Positions 35,589 through 47,396 of a stretch of DNA of 64,000 bases are shown here, piece by piece; the stretch's first letter is position 1, and each line of letters starts with the position of its first letter. Under the pieces are notes generated by a model, which worked only from the letters and a program-made list of their open reading frames with translations, was not told where the DNA came from and ran no database searches. A program made the translations under genes and the position numbers. The stretch covers positions 28,530 to 92,529 of the forward strand of contig JADNRX010000219.1 of NCBI GenBank assembly GCA_015501595.1, read 5' to 3'. This DNA is from Hymenopellis radicata (taxonomy: Eukaryota > Basidiomycota > Agaricomycetes > Agaricales > Physalacriaceae).

Positions 35589-38500
35589 TGTACGGACGAG
35601 CTGATGAGCGGAAAACGGCGGTGCTTGGAAAGAAGATGTCGACCTCATCTTTTAATTTATATGGCCTCAAACAAGAAGCTGTTATTGGGGCACTGAGCGC
35701 CACAGCCGAACTAGCGCAGATCCTGTCCCTTCACAGCTGACTCGGCACCATCCAACAGCAGCTGTAAAGAAGTCTCCCATGATAGGAATATTTCCCCTGG
35801 CACCTTAGTTCTTTTGTTCATCCGAAACTGGGACTGGGACTACCAGGTCTTGATTCTTGAACACGATTTTTAGACGCTTTTCGAATAAAGTTAGTGGGAA
35901 ACTTCCTACCGAGTTGATCGCAGTGCGTATATGCGTGATGCGGAATTGGGATGAAAGGGTTCTAGCTACCGGACAGTGTATGTGTACGTACCCGTCTACT
36001 GTTCGGCACTGTGCTTCGAGTGAAACAGAAGATATTTGATAACAGGAAGGGCTCCATGGAGTGCCTAAAGATAGTGAAAATGTGATACGGACGTCATCAT
36101 GTACTGGTAAAGACATTCAGTCGCCCGTGTGATGAGTCGAAAACGACAGGACTCGGTGTACCTGCCTGCCAGAATCAACACATTGGCCAACTGTTCTGTA
36201 ATCTTTCAATTCCCGGAATGGTCCGGGAGACACAATAGACCGTGACGAGTTTCGGACGAGAGCCGACTAGGATTGTAGCGTAGACCAGGTCCTCAAAATA
36301 GGCCTCCATATCGGATCCTGCTATACGGGCAGTCTGGGAATCTGGGACCGGGCACCAAGGCGTATTACGATGTGCTGCGGATAGTGAGAGTCAGCATATA
36401 GAATTATTCGTTGAATAAGAGGAAGAGATGAGGCTTGGATGAGGCACTCCTCATTCTTTCCTCCTCCACGGAGACTAAACACCATCAAATTCGACTGTAA
36501 AAATAACTGACACGTAACACATAACACAGGCTGTTTGCGTGGTGAGCATATCGAGTATACGAACTATGATCCAGGATAGCTTTCGCGAGGACGGAAACTC
36601 GAGCCTTGCTTTGACGCTGTCATATTCAGTGTGGATTCGAAAGATCTTTGCGACTAGCATACGTCTACTTCAATCCCTGAGAGGTTATAAGTGCGCAAAG
36701 CAGTCGATGGAGTTCATAGCGCAGAAAAAAGAAGACGCAGGCGAGTGGCAGGGAGCCTGGTCAAGGAAGCTTGTATGGTGAATAGGGAGATCGTTCAACA
36801 GCAGCGATACGTCCATTTATCTGGGTAGAACGCAAGCAAACATGGTGACAGGAGGGAAACCTGGCGCTGTCGAGGCTGTCGCGTTGACAGATGCAGGTTG
36901 AGCGTAAGTTTTCATGACGTGATTCACAAACCGATTTTAAGAGGTGTGTGTATTCACCCATGGTTTTTTTCTGAGACTACGACGTCACCCCCTATAGCGC
37001 TTATATAACATATTCCCAGACTACTCTTCCCCCTGCGGAACGTGGTTTCTCCGCTTTTTTTCGTGACGTCAAAGAGGCCTGCCCTTACATAATGCCCTTG
37101 CGCATCTCTTTTCTCTTCTCAACATCGACCATCCACCTGAATAGTGAGCAGCTGTTCCGTCCATGTTCGCTAGCTATCCACTATATTATTTTTTATTTTA
37201 TCTGGATTTTTTTGGGGGTTATGGATGCTATCTACCAGCATCCGCGTTCACCTTCTGTAAGACATCTTCGTCATCCTAACGACTCTCCATCATGGATACT
37301 CGCCATTCGACAAAAAGAACTTCTGAATCAGTGTTGGCCGGCGTCCAGAAGCGACGTAAGAATTTCAAATAATGTTTTGACGTGTGGACTGAATTTGTGC
37401 TAGAACGTACCAATGTTTACATTGCTGGACTGTCGGACGATGCCAAGACCAATATACTGCAACTCACACTGAAAACCTTTCCTTCTCCTGATGAGCTTCG
37501 GCTTCTAGCTTGTGACCACATGGTGAGATTGGCCGATACCGATATTTTACGAACAACACTGGGTTGTCATTCATGTTCCCTCAATTGCGCGGTGCGCGCC
37601 GCCGACGCTGATCGACTCGCAACGTCCGCGTCAACCTCTGCCAGGCAACCCCCTCATGGTGATTGGAATTTTTACCCTCGTTACCTCTTATCAATATCTA
37701 CCTATCACAGAAACGACGGCCTCTACTGGTTACAATACTACGTTAACGAACGCTCAGAAAGCAGCCACCTTGCTATTTTTGATGACGACAAAGCTGGAGA
37801 ACGCTCCATATCGTGAATTGCTCGGCATTGCTTCGGATCATGGTGTTCGGCGAACTGTTCGGTCGACTCTGTGGCAGACTATGAAGGAGCATGAATGTTC
37901 GTGGAGTTGTCTCGTATGTTAAAAATGAAAATGATGCTGGCACCTGTCGGAAAAACAGCGGTTTGTGTCACGCCGCTTGCCGGCCACTTCCAATCATGTT
38001 GTTTGGCATCACTCTCTAAGGATTTGTAAGCACATCAGGGGTACTTGCTTTGAGGATTTCAAGGATGACCTCCAAAGGACTTTTCAGGTCGACCGGCTCT
38101 CACGTCGCCTCCACCGCGAGACTTCACTCCAGTCTGATCTGAATCAGGGTACAGCCAAGCTGTTGACATATTGTCCGACTCTCCTGGTGTTGAACAATTA
38201 TGTTTCTCCTCGCTCGAACAGCTGTTTATCAACCTTATCGCATGCGTCTGCGAACTTGAATAGCCCTTGCGCGAGAATCGGTGAAGGGTTTATGTCGGTC
38301 TCCTTTGATGATCTATCAAACTTTGCGCAACCTCCAGGTGAAGTCAGCTGGCTGCGTGACAGCCTGTAGAAAAATTCACCTTGACAGGCGCTGCCTAGCG
38401 TGCGGTTTGAAGAGGACCAGGACGTTGTTAGTGTGCCAGAAATGGAACACCAAGGTAGAAGTGTGGAAGCAGGAACACTTGTACCTAGTGCTGGCGTTGG

Positions 38501-38912
38501 GCCTTTCAGCCTTCTCGAACGCGCACCCTTTTCGCGAGATATCACTGTAGTGTGCTCTCGATCCGACTCATGAAATCCCACTCTTGGTCATCAACTTTTG
38601 CGACGCGTTGATAAAGATACTGCAAGCTCTGTAAACTGTACGATATGAATGCACAGCAGGTTTATCTTTCGTTCTGTTGCGAGAAGCAGGGCAGTGTTAA
38701 AGAACAGCAAACACGAGAACAGAAGACGCAAACAGAAGGTAAGGAGGTGCAAACTCAGCGTACGCTGTGCTCTGCCAGTTGGGTTATTAGTGAGGTAAAC
38801 CGTCCTCTGACGCGCACAGGTTCCGCGACAAACATCCCCGACTACAGGAATTCTCGATAATGATCAAACCCCGCGAAATTATATTCTTTCTGATAATTCA
38901 ATGCACATCATA
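35589..38912. other. Degenerate region without a confident gene
   Basis: Several ORFs (for example 37,382-37,816 and 37,656-37,922) show no domain and cannot be joined across good splice sites. I saw no family-type transmembrane exon pair here. Confidence 0.4.
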
Positions 38913-39175
38913 CTGTAGAGTTTCAATCAATTCGTCGGTCACGGGTCACGAGGGACCCAAAATCGACGAAATGTCACACGTGTCACTGGTCGCGCCAAAA
39001 TCTGACGAATCTGGCAATCAAATTTGACGAAAAATGGCTCCAAAATCAACCGAATCGGGCTGTTATGACGAAATTTTTTCCCGGGTCACGGCACCTATGG
39101 CGCCGCGACGAAATCAAATTTTCGTCAGGCCGGTCACACGTCACATGGCCTGACGAATTGAACGAAACTCTACAG
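38913..39175. mobile_element. 263-bp TA-flanked MITE (GACGAA type)
   Basis: Inverted ends CTGTAGAGTTTCAATCAATTCGTC and its imperfect complement, with TA at 38,911-38,912 and 39,176-39,177. The interior holds repeated GACGAA and GGTCAC motifs, as does the element at 63,075-63,307. Confidence 0.85.
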
Positions 39176-39177
39176 TA

Positions 39178-39558
39178 CTGTCGTATTTCAACCGTAGGTT
39201 CACGTCACAGGTCACGAGCCCGAAAAATGAACCTATTATATAAGCAGGTCACTAGTTTTTTTTGGCTGTGGACCTGCCCCAAATTGGTCACAAATCGGAC
39301 TTTTGCTCTCAAATTGAGCTTGGTGGCAGTTTTTATAGGATTTTTCTCCTTTGTGGTGTATTTTACATTTAGAATAGCACATTTTTCTCTAATTATACTG
39401 AAATTCAGCCTAAAACCTATGAAATAACCCTGTCATTGAAGAATTTAGTGAACTTATTTTTAGTAGGTCACAGTGATGTGTCCGCTGTGAACATCCCACC
39501 AAACAAGTTCACAAGGTCACAGGTCACATCTTGTGAACCTACGGTCGAAATACTACAG
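39178..39558. mobile_element. 381-bp TA-flanked MITE
   Basis: Ends CTGTCGTATTTCAACCGTAG and its near complement; TA at 39,176-39,177 and 39,559-39,560. It abuts the preceding MITE and shares one TA with it. Its end resembles that of the MITE at 106-349 (CGGTCGAAA). Confidence 0.85.
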
Positions 39559-39700
39559 TATTCGTTTAAGGACATAAACACATGAGTAGCAGTCTTAAGG
39601 CTCAAGCACCGGATACTTTAAGAATGCGCTTTACCACCTCTGTTTCACCCCACTCTTCGAAGAACTCTTCTTCTGGTTCCTTTTCATCTCCGCCCCTAAA

Positions 39701-40070
39701 ATGTCAGAACCCAACAATCAAATACGCTTCATAATCTTTGGAAGCGAGGTCAAGTTATCTCGCCGCGACCTCATCGGTCTCGCTATGGTTTGCGGAGGTT
39801 CGTCGTCTAACGTCCTGTTGACATCTCTAAAATATAGCTTCAGTAATCTTCATATTCGCCAACCTTGCTCTTTGCTACCTGGGACGAGGCGTCTCCTTAT
39901 GCGGATGTTGCGATTGCGCGACACGCGACGTTGTCATCGGCGCGCCCCACGCGCCCGTTGACAGAGCGCCCGACACACGCACCAGTGTGTCCCATGACAT
40001 TGAATTGGGCGAAACGAGCACTGTCGCGTCTCGAGGCGGCGGATCCTCGGTTGAACTTGCTTCCAAGTAG
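39701..40070 (+). CDS. Small single-pass membrane protein, array member 6
   Basis: Exons 39701-39797 and 39838-40070, 109 residues. A 40-nt phase-1 intron (GTTCGT...ATAG) cuts the membrane segment (joined: LIGLAMVCGASVIFIFANLAL). The N-terminal part, IRFIIFGSEVKLSRRDLIG, closely matches member 8 (IQLVIFGNNVQLSRRDIIG), defining subfamily B on the plus strand. After the membrane come a cysteine cluster (CGCCDC) and a hydrophilic tail. The GSEVKLSRRD stretch could be a small beta-hairpin, but this is inference. Flanked upstream by two MITEs. Confidence 0.72.
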
Positions 40071-40307
40071 TGTACTTGAGAAACGAGTCTGGAAAGGCCT
40101 AAGGTGAGTTGCCCTTGCGCCGCGTTTCATTGTCTGATAACACTCGACGTGTAGGTTACAGCTATGCTATCACGATAGTCCTTAAGTCTTAAGATGTCTG
40201 TGTGATGAGGGTTATGGCACATGCTATCCATGGAGCATTAGTATTGGATGCCGTACTGTCCAGTGAGGAGAAACACACGATTTTAAATAGAAAGCAACGT
40301 CGATCTA

Positions 40308-40456
40308 CTGTACTATTACGGGCAAGTCTTCACAGATTTTCTTAATTTTTTTTTGATGGAAACCCGATTAGGATTTCCAGGCGATCGGCGGGGTCCGATA
40401 AGATCAAACGACCCCCCCGTTACGCGTTACGTGAAGACTACACCGTAATAGTACAG
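40308..40456. mobile_element. 149-bp TA-flanked MITE
   Basis: Inverted ends of about 27 bp starting CTGTACTATTACGG, with TA on both sides (40,306-40,307 and 40,457-40,458). The interior has a run of seven C and no coding capacity. The CTGTA terminus is shared with the other TA elements here. Confidence 0.82.
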
Positions 40457-41800
40457 TAGTAGGGAGCGATAGGGGAGCGAGCACGTACTACATCAGGAAA
40501 AGGTGCATTAGGCTCAGGATAACTGTGGTCTGCCATAGTTGACTCTAGCTAACCAGGAGACTCTAAATCATCCAGACCAACAAGTTGACTCTGAGAAAGG
40601 TTCAGACCTGCAGCCAAACTCTGGCTGCTCTGAAGTCAATTGGAGTCAGTTCAAGCTAACTCATGATAGACCTCAAGTGTACTTAGCTCAGCTCAGACTA
40701 AGCATGATTCCCTTCAGTGAACTCTAGAGCACACTAGGCTTAACTCAGTGAACATCACAGTCAATTATATTCGACACCAAGCACTCTCAAGGAATGGGGA
40801 ACAATTGTATTTTTTGAGATAGAACAGGTCCTACTAGCCCGAAGTATCGAGCACGACAACATCATAATGCATAATGAAAACAACATATACTACGACAAGA
40901 TCCAGGTTGGTATTGTCAATGAGCAGTCATCCTCGCCACCCAGCACGCCCATCGGTGTTGTTGAGGATCAAGAGCCTCGTCGTCGAGGATGGATATCCTT
41001 GTCGTGGCAAGCGTGGGAATCCCTTCGACGAGTATGAGGTCCTCGCTGTTGGTCGTGCCGGCCGCGTTGGGGCCCTCGTTGGCAAGGGGCATTCTCGTAG
41101 TAGAGGGTGCCCGCATCCTCGTTTACAACCCCTTCGTCCAGCGTGTTCGACGGCCCCGTCTTTGAGCGTGTTCGCAGCCTCATCGTTGGGCGTGGTGGCA
41201 TGATTGTTGACTTGCGTGTCAGTGTCCTTCTTGGCGACCGTGTCGGGTTCTCTTTGTCAAGCATGTTGGAATCCTGGTTGTCGGACGTAGTATTGGCGTC
41301 GTCGTCGTCGCCACCAAGCGCAGTGTTGGCGGAGACGGTAATGGTCCGTCTTGGAAAAACAGTTCGATGCTGGGAGTAGGTTCAGAATGAGAGTAGGAAC
41401 TAGTACGATCAAAATAAAAGGACACAGCCAGGTGAGTTTGACGTGGCACGGCGATCCCCAATGGAACGTAGAGAGGAGAATACTGGATCTGCGTCGGGTC
41501 TTCGTGAAGGAGCCGGTCGTCGTCACGGCATCGTGCTGGAAAGTCGGAGATGACTGCGAGTGGGGTGCTGCGGTTCAACGGTGAGGACTTACCGTTGACG
41601 TTGGCGAGCTTATAGGAGTCGGTTGTCCTGGTTTTTTGCGTCGTCGCCACTGGGGGCATTGGTGGAAATAGGTGAGTAGACTGGATCGAAAAAGAAAAAG
41701 AACAACACGCACGTGGTGACATTGCTGGTGGGGTAAGGGAATCCGAATAAACGACATCGCCATTTGTTGCTGAAGGAATATGCGCCCTATCGTCCGTGGA

Positions 41801-42721
41801 TCATTGCAATATCCCTGACTTGGTGGATGGCTGCAAAGTGGTTAGCATGGAGTCCGTAATGCCAAAGAGTAAAATCAAGCACGCACCTGTGACGCTGAGC
41901 GTCTGCCCACGGAGCAGCGTCGATACCTCTGCCCTCGTTGTCATAGAGCCGTCCTGGTGGCCAAGCGCCCTCGCGTGTACACCGTTGATGGCGACAGAAT
42001 GATGAAGTCGTCCCCGCATGGGCAGCGCCAGCAGCCAGTCGTCCAATAGGAAGAACAAGGCCTTGGTAAAGAAGAGGATGCAGAAGTAGAGGCGACCGTG
42101 CCATAGTGGTGGTCGGTGGTAGTGGTGGTCGGGGAAGAAAGACGACTCCTCCAAACAGCGATCAAGTGCTCTTCGGATCGTCGGACCGAGATTCCGAGCA
42201 TCGTTCAGCGCGTCGTAGACGTTGAACGACGGCAATAAGGAGTCTGAAAATGTGAGCAATATAGCTACATAGGTCCAGGTAATGTCTTTTCGAAAGCCCA
42301 CGTCGACCGACTCACCATACGTTATTCTAGACACAGCACCAGTGTTCAGAGCGCAAGTATCGTCCTCTGATAAGCCAAAAATTGGCCAAAAAATTAAAGA
42401 CTCTAAAATATGGCAGTAACACATCCCGCCATATTTTAGGGCTTCAATTGTCGTCGTTGTCGTGCTGGAGCTCGCAGAAGTCGTCAAAAACTGCCCGGTC
42501 CGATCATCCGAGTGATGATCAAGGGCGTTTTTGGACAAGTACACTTGCCCTCTGACCACCGCGACGGACTGTGCTTGGTCCGCAACGATCCGACCATAGG
42601 CTGTGGGCATTTTGGAGGTTATCATCTCTTGTTTGGGCTGAAGATGTGGGTGGGAGGCATGAGGGTAAGACAGGTTTGCCTTGCGAGAGTTGCAACCCGC
42701 ACAAGGCGTTAGGTGCGTCAT
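41801..42721 (-). CDS. Unassigned 306-residue ORF with hydrophobic segments
   Basis: A long open frame with at least two hydrophobic stretches (for example LYFCILFFTKALFFLLDDW). A possible phase-1 intron of 51 nt inside it (GTGAGT near 42,315 to ATGTAG near 42,265) would also keep the frame. Downstream on the same strand, 40,916-41,722 holds further open frames rich in Asp, Asn and Thr that could be later exons, but I could not join them. No domain recognised; it may be a decayed gene. Confidence 0.3.
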   Translation of the reverse strand: MTHLTPCAGCNSRKANLSYPHASHPHLQPKQEMITSKMPTAYGRIVADQAQSVAVVRGQVYLSKNALDHHSDDRTGQFLTTSASSSTTTTTIEALKYGGMCYCHILESLIFWPIFGLSEDDTCALNTGAVSRITYGESVDVGFRKDITWTYVAILLTFSDSLLPSFNVYDALNDARNLGPTIRRALDRCLEESSFFPDHHYHRPPLWHGRLYFCILFFTKALFFLLDDWLLALPMRGRLHHSVAINGVHARALGHQDGSMTTRAEVSTLLRGQTLSVTGACLILLFGITDSMLTTLQPSTKSGILQ

Positions 42722-44134
42722 ATTCCTTTAAACTATGCTTGCTAAATAGATCCTAGACTCGCGCCTGTTGCCCAGAAACCATGACTGGCTTACGTCTTTG
42801 CCTCTATATCGACTGGTGTGTGCACAGTGCACGGTCGCCCACGCCTTTGAACAAAATCTTGTCGAACACAAGAATCTCTACATTTCCGCCGCTTGTGTTC
42901 CCTAGAGCAGTCAATACTTGGATGGCGAAGTTGATATCACGCTGGGTTGACCACGACCGCATCACAGAGGATTGTCTGTGTTCTTGGAAGCGACATCAAC
43001 CAGTCCAGTGTGAGCTCGTCGATGGAAATGGCAGGGAATCTAGGGTACTCGAGAGGAGTTTATGGGTGAGTCCAGTGAGATAGGTCTTTTGGCCTTCAAA
43101 TTCGAGTGCAGGAGGCCTTTCTCACTGACGAGATAGAGGAAGGCGCGGACCAATCAAGGAGCTCTTTACCGAGCCAGAGAGATGACGAAGTACGGCCATT
43201 CGTTGGATGCCTTCTCGGGCAGTTCTGGTGAGCAAATAATTCTAAGTCTACCTTTGAGTCCTTAAATCCATCTGGGCTGTCCTCTACTCGCGCTACTATT
43301 CTCTCCTCGCTGCGACGTCAGAAGTATTCGATGTGTCCGTGTACTGGCCCATTTTGGTCGTCTACTCCTTCGTCTTGTTCGTCTTGACTATGAGACGCCA
43401 GATACAGTGTGTGCTCTTCTGCCGCGCGCTTCATTTTGCTAATCAGGTCTCTACGTTTTCCAGATACGTGACCAAGTACAAATACATACCGTTCGATATC
43501 GGCCGCAAGACGTGGTATGGAAATGGAGGATAATGAGCTTTGAGGCATTTTGCGGGTAAGCCCTCGAACGAGGCACCTCCCTGTTTCCGCAGTTCACCTA
43601 GTCCCTCAGTATGCAGCTTATGTTCCGACTTTACGTCGAGAACAAGGACCTCTCACGGGACGAATACGCTGGCTTGCCCTATCGCAATGTTGCATTTGCT
43701 AGCTGACACTGCTGTAATCCTGCACAGCCGTCATCGTATCTCATCGATATCGTGTCCGTCACAATGATACACCTCTCGGTAGGCGCCGGTTATTCCGTCG
43801 TCAGTGTGAGCATTGGGCTGTGCCATATGATTAAGGTATGAAGTCGATGGCGAATAGCTTCGCGTCCTTATTGCGCGGCAAGTCATCTGACTGCGGAAGG
43901 CATCTTTTCGACCGGGATATTGACTGGTGTATTGTTATATGCCACGTCGTCTCGGCGAAATTTTCTCTCTAGAGCAACTTTTCATAATCTGGGGTTTCAA
44001 GGTCAGTTAGGGATGGCTGGAGAGTACACTCGAGTTTGCTCTGTACAGCTCAGGTAATAAGTAGTCATTGATTCATAGTCTAGGTGCGCCAGAGTTAGCT
44101 CACGTTAACTCGATGGATTGATATTTGGTCATAG

Positions 44135-44480
44135 TTACTTCAGGATAGCTTGCAGCGACTCCCGGCAGCCCTGGTGCTCCTGGCAGATTTGACTAAGGTG
44201 AAAGTCTCCCAGGTTATCCTGAGTCCACAGGTGGTTTCCTGATGTATGATACTGTAGTGGGATGATTTCTAGCAGTTCAGTCGTGATATTATGATCTGTC
44301 TGCCGGTGTGAGAGAGACATAAAATGCTGCCAAGAAAACGCGATACCGGGGGAACTGAGACTAAGCAAGAAAACACATTAGCTGGACAATGAGCGTTATG
44401 AAAGAGTGGAAGTCCTCACGAATCAAAATGACAAGGAAAAGCACGTCTTTAGCCTCAACTCTTCACTGCTAGCGTGTCTC
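44135..44480 (-). pseudogene. Decayed subfamily A membrane gene (array member 7)
   Basis: Minus-strand sequence near 44,420-44,450 reads KDVLFLVILI followed by a GTGAGG donor with the same C|.. phase as members 3, 5 and 9. The start region (ATG CCG GTC TGC, about 44,488) parallels member 9 but carries about five extra bases, breaking the frame. After the intron the hydrophobic half is lost through further shifts, although a QIIIS match to the tail of member 9 survives. Confidence 0.6.
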
Positions 44481-46455
44481 ACGCAGACCGGCATTTACTG
44501 CACAGTGTTGAACTACTTAGCTCGACGACAGAGATAGCAAGTTTCCGCCTATTATCCTCGGAATAAGCTATCTGTTATGCCTATGGGATTAGATTTTTTC
44601 CGTCTGTAGCATGGCAACTTACTATCTACAGCAGTAATGCCACGCCGGACCAATCCCTTCCGATGAAGATTCGTTGATGGGTCTCATCTAACTACTTTCA
44701 TGAGCGAGAGGTTGCAAGGGTAGAACGCGGGTGTGCCAATTGACGTTGGTTCAAAACCATTTACAAGGAATGGGCGGTGCACTATCGAACGAGGATAGCA
44801 CGCAGCATTCCAGTTACGTTATTTATCGATGAGCCGGTGAAAACTGTCGCGCTTGTTAGGCAGCAATCACAGATTTGGTTCCGGCGGGAAAAAATAGCGG
44901 GATCGCGTACAAGAACTGTGGCCTACAGGAGGCACATGGATCATTCTACGAGTCCGACTCTAGCGGGAAGACGGGATTTGTCGAGGACGAGTGCATACAC
45001 AAGCGCGGCGCACATCATTGTAAGTGAGAAGCCAGTTTAAAATTGCGGGGCTCTGCCGGGAAACAGAAGGAAAGTCAAGCTTCTTTATGCAGTGCGGAAA
45101 TAGAATGCACCGTCAGACGTCAGAACACAGCATCGGCAGGGAAAGAGAACCAAAGAAAAGCCTTGTGGTGCATTTAGGAAAGGTATTCGTGTAGTGAAAG
45201 TCAAAAATAAACCTCCCTAGTTGTCGCCGCACGTGAGGGTAGTCACAGAGACGGGCACGTGTTGCACCAAATTACTCGTCGTTCGGTTACTTTGAGTACG
45301 TCAACGTTCGAGCGCGAATACGCAGGAAGCAGACACAGGACTCTTTGTCTGGAATTGGGCATCACCAACGACGATAGCCCTCTACTGTGATGATATCGGC
45401 ACCGCCACGATCCATCCCTACAGCCCTTGTAAATCGCGCGTTTGTCAATCATTCATCGTGATCTACAGCCACCATTTGTACTCTATCCACTCTTGTCGCT
45501 CTTACCTACACGCTGATGGCCACGCCTCCCGGCTCAATGTTGCGCGCCCTGCCGCAGCCCAAGACAGCAAATCTGAGCAGAGCCTCGAGCGGACGGGGAA
45601 ATGATTGTTTTGGAATGTTCTTGTGCCACGTTCATTCCACTGATTGGTCACTCAATTGACGACGAGGCTCCAGAGTTCTATTCTAATCAGCATCTCTTGC
45701 GAGAGTGATACTAGCTGTGCTTGTCATCATCGCCACATTCTGTACTTGTGCGTCCTCATCTTCAGTGTTAGTGATTCGCCTTGTACTGTAACTTTGAAGC
45801 AACAGGGATGTCGTTCGTAGTACTTGGATGCTAAACCATTTCGTCGGCCAGCTACATTATTGGAAATCTAAACTGCGCCACACGATGGGGGAGGTTTCCG
45901 TTCAGACCACGGCGATCAACAGTAATGCCCGTCCTCATCCGACAGTCGACATCCTTCGAGGCTACTTCCAACACAAAGATCTGGGGTGCTCTCATACCAT
46001 CGCGACACTCCGAGGCCGATGGTACGATGCATCCACATATACATAGAAACGCAAGCACTGAGCAGAAAAGGCTACTTGATCTGATTATCAGATTGGCACC
46101 CTTATTTCTTTCCTATCAATGTACCCTGATGCAAACTACTATCGGGCGCGTCACAGTGATCTCTTCTGTTTCCACGGACTCGAGGCAGGTTTGACGCTTC
46201 ATTTTCGTTCGAAAGCTCCCGATGCGCGATGTTCTTCAGGGCACGCATTGCCTCTTCCTCATCGCCTCCACATGTTGGTTATACAGCAACGTCGAACTCA
46301 AGGGAATCGACGGTAAAGGAAACAATATACTCTATTCTAAACGTATGTGCCTCTATTTTTTACGAAACAGGTTTATACTAAACAAATAGCCTTATCCCAT
46401 ACAAAAGCTCTACGAGCACGCATTCTTACCGTGCACTATCGAAAGTTCGCCTGCG
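44481..46455. other. No confident gene
   Basis: A hydrophobic plus-strand segment at about 45,705-45,755 (VILAVLVIIATFC) could be the second exon of another array member, but I found no matching first exon. Other ORFs are unremarkable. Confidence 0.35.
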
Positions 46456-46730
46456 ATGTCTTTCGACGATAGCATTCAACTGGTCATCTTCGGAAACAAC
46501 GTTCAACTATCCCGGCGCGACATCATCGGGTTTGCCGTCGCCAGTGGAGGTTTGTTGTTCCTCTTCTCATTATCGACATTGTTGAGCATATTGTAGTCGT
46601 ATTAGCCTTTGCTATTGGCACCCTCTGCTTTCTCGGAAGGCGTCGTACCTTGTGTGGTCATACGTGTTGTTGTCGAGGCCGTCCTTCGGTCAACGGTGGA
46701 AGTGGCATCACGTTGTCGGCCTCCGCTTGA
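46456..46730 (+). CDS. Small single-pass membrane protein, array member 8
   Basis: Exons 46456-46549 and 46597-46730, 75 residues. A 47-nt phase-1 intron (GTTTGT...GTAG) cuts the membrane segment (joined: IIGFAVASGVVLAFAIGTLC). The N terminus, IQLVIFGNNVQLSRRD, is shared with member 6. After the membrane come RRR and a cysteine-rich CGHTCCC patch, again like member 6. It converges with member 9, 378 bp away. Start, splice sites and stop are all intact. Confidence 0.72.
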
Positions 46731-47107
46731 GGTATGAATGCAAAGTAGGTTCCTTCCGATGGTGTTCTCAGCTTGAGACTGATCCTATTCGAAGGTATTA
46801 TATCTGAACGAGTTTAAATAACGATACATTTCTGTCGTGAAGATTAAATAGTAGACTACACGAGAGTCAACATCAAATTTGAAGGCGACGGACAATGCTC
46901 AAGCAGTAACCGATACAGAACTTGAAGGTAATCGAGACGTAGAGAACAGAAGTCCTGGCCATAGGTTTGGAGAGAGTGCAAGCAAAAATCTACTACTCAT
47001 CATAGTAAGTTCCATGGACGGCAAGGCCATCGGGAGGCATACCTTTGAGGATGTATGGAGGCGCTGAGACGAAACGTTCTTTGGGCAGAACGCGTCTTCC
47101 AAACGAA
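46731..47107. other. Space between two convergent genes
   Basis: No gene seen. It holds the 3' ends of members 8 and 9. Confidence 0.5.
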
Positions 47108-47396
47108 TCATGCTGATTCGTGGAGTCGGCCGCCACCCTTGTTGTCCTCGATCACTTCCAGAGAAATGATTATCTGTTTCTCTGTCATCTCGTGGAGCTT
47201 CCGAGATCGTTTCATGCAGTATAACACAGCCGTAGCGATGCTGATGGATGCAAGAAGAAGTCCCACTGGAGAGCAAGCCGAGTTATAAGCTGGATCACTG
47301 GGCAGATGATAGAACTGAGCACTCACGAATCAATACGACGATGAAAAGCACATCTTGAGAGGTGGTCTCGTCAACGTGTCGCGTGCAGATTGGCAT
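47108..47396 (-). CDS. Small single-pass membrane protein, array member 9
   Basis: Exons 47327-47396 and 47108-47265, 75 residues. The 61-nt intron (GTGAGT...CCAG) splits a CTG codon after the first base and restores VLFIVVLILGLLLASISIAT. The N terminus is short (MPICTRHVDETTSQD), a basic KRSRK patch follows the membrane segment, and the tail is KQIIISLEVIEDNKGGG. The same two-exon plan as members 3 and 5, with the same split codon position. It lacks a signal peptide, so the membrane segment would act as signal anchor. Confidence 0.72.

Larger units (their letters stand above)
40071..44134. other. Low-complexity and unassigned region
   Basis: Contains the MITE at 40,308-40,456, a CTCA/ACTC-rich degenerate stretch (40,500-40,760) and unassigned ORFs. 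Near 43,613-43,706 a plus-strand ORF begins MQLMFRLYVENKDLSRDEYAG, possibly a degenerate subfamily B start without a usable second exon. Confidence 0.4.

Noticed and set aside
37656..37922. Pheromone precursor ending in a CaaX-like CLVC
   Set aside because: The ORF is 88 residues without the usual precursor layout, the last residue is atypical, and no pheromone receptor is nearby.
41000..41400. Minisatellite or CRISPR-like array
   Set aside because: The sequence is compositionally biased but has no regular repeat unit or spacers; CRISPR is not expected in a fungal nuclear genome.
43613..43775. Subfamily B gene starting MQLMFRLYVENKDLSRDEYAG
   Set aside because: The start resembles members 6 and 8, but no splice pair gives a membrane segment; at best a remnant.
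45705..45755. Second exon of another array membrane gene
   Set aside because: The hydrophobic stretch is plausible, but no first exon with a phase-1 donor could be found upstream.
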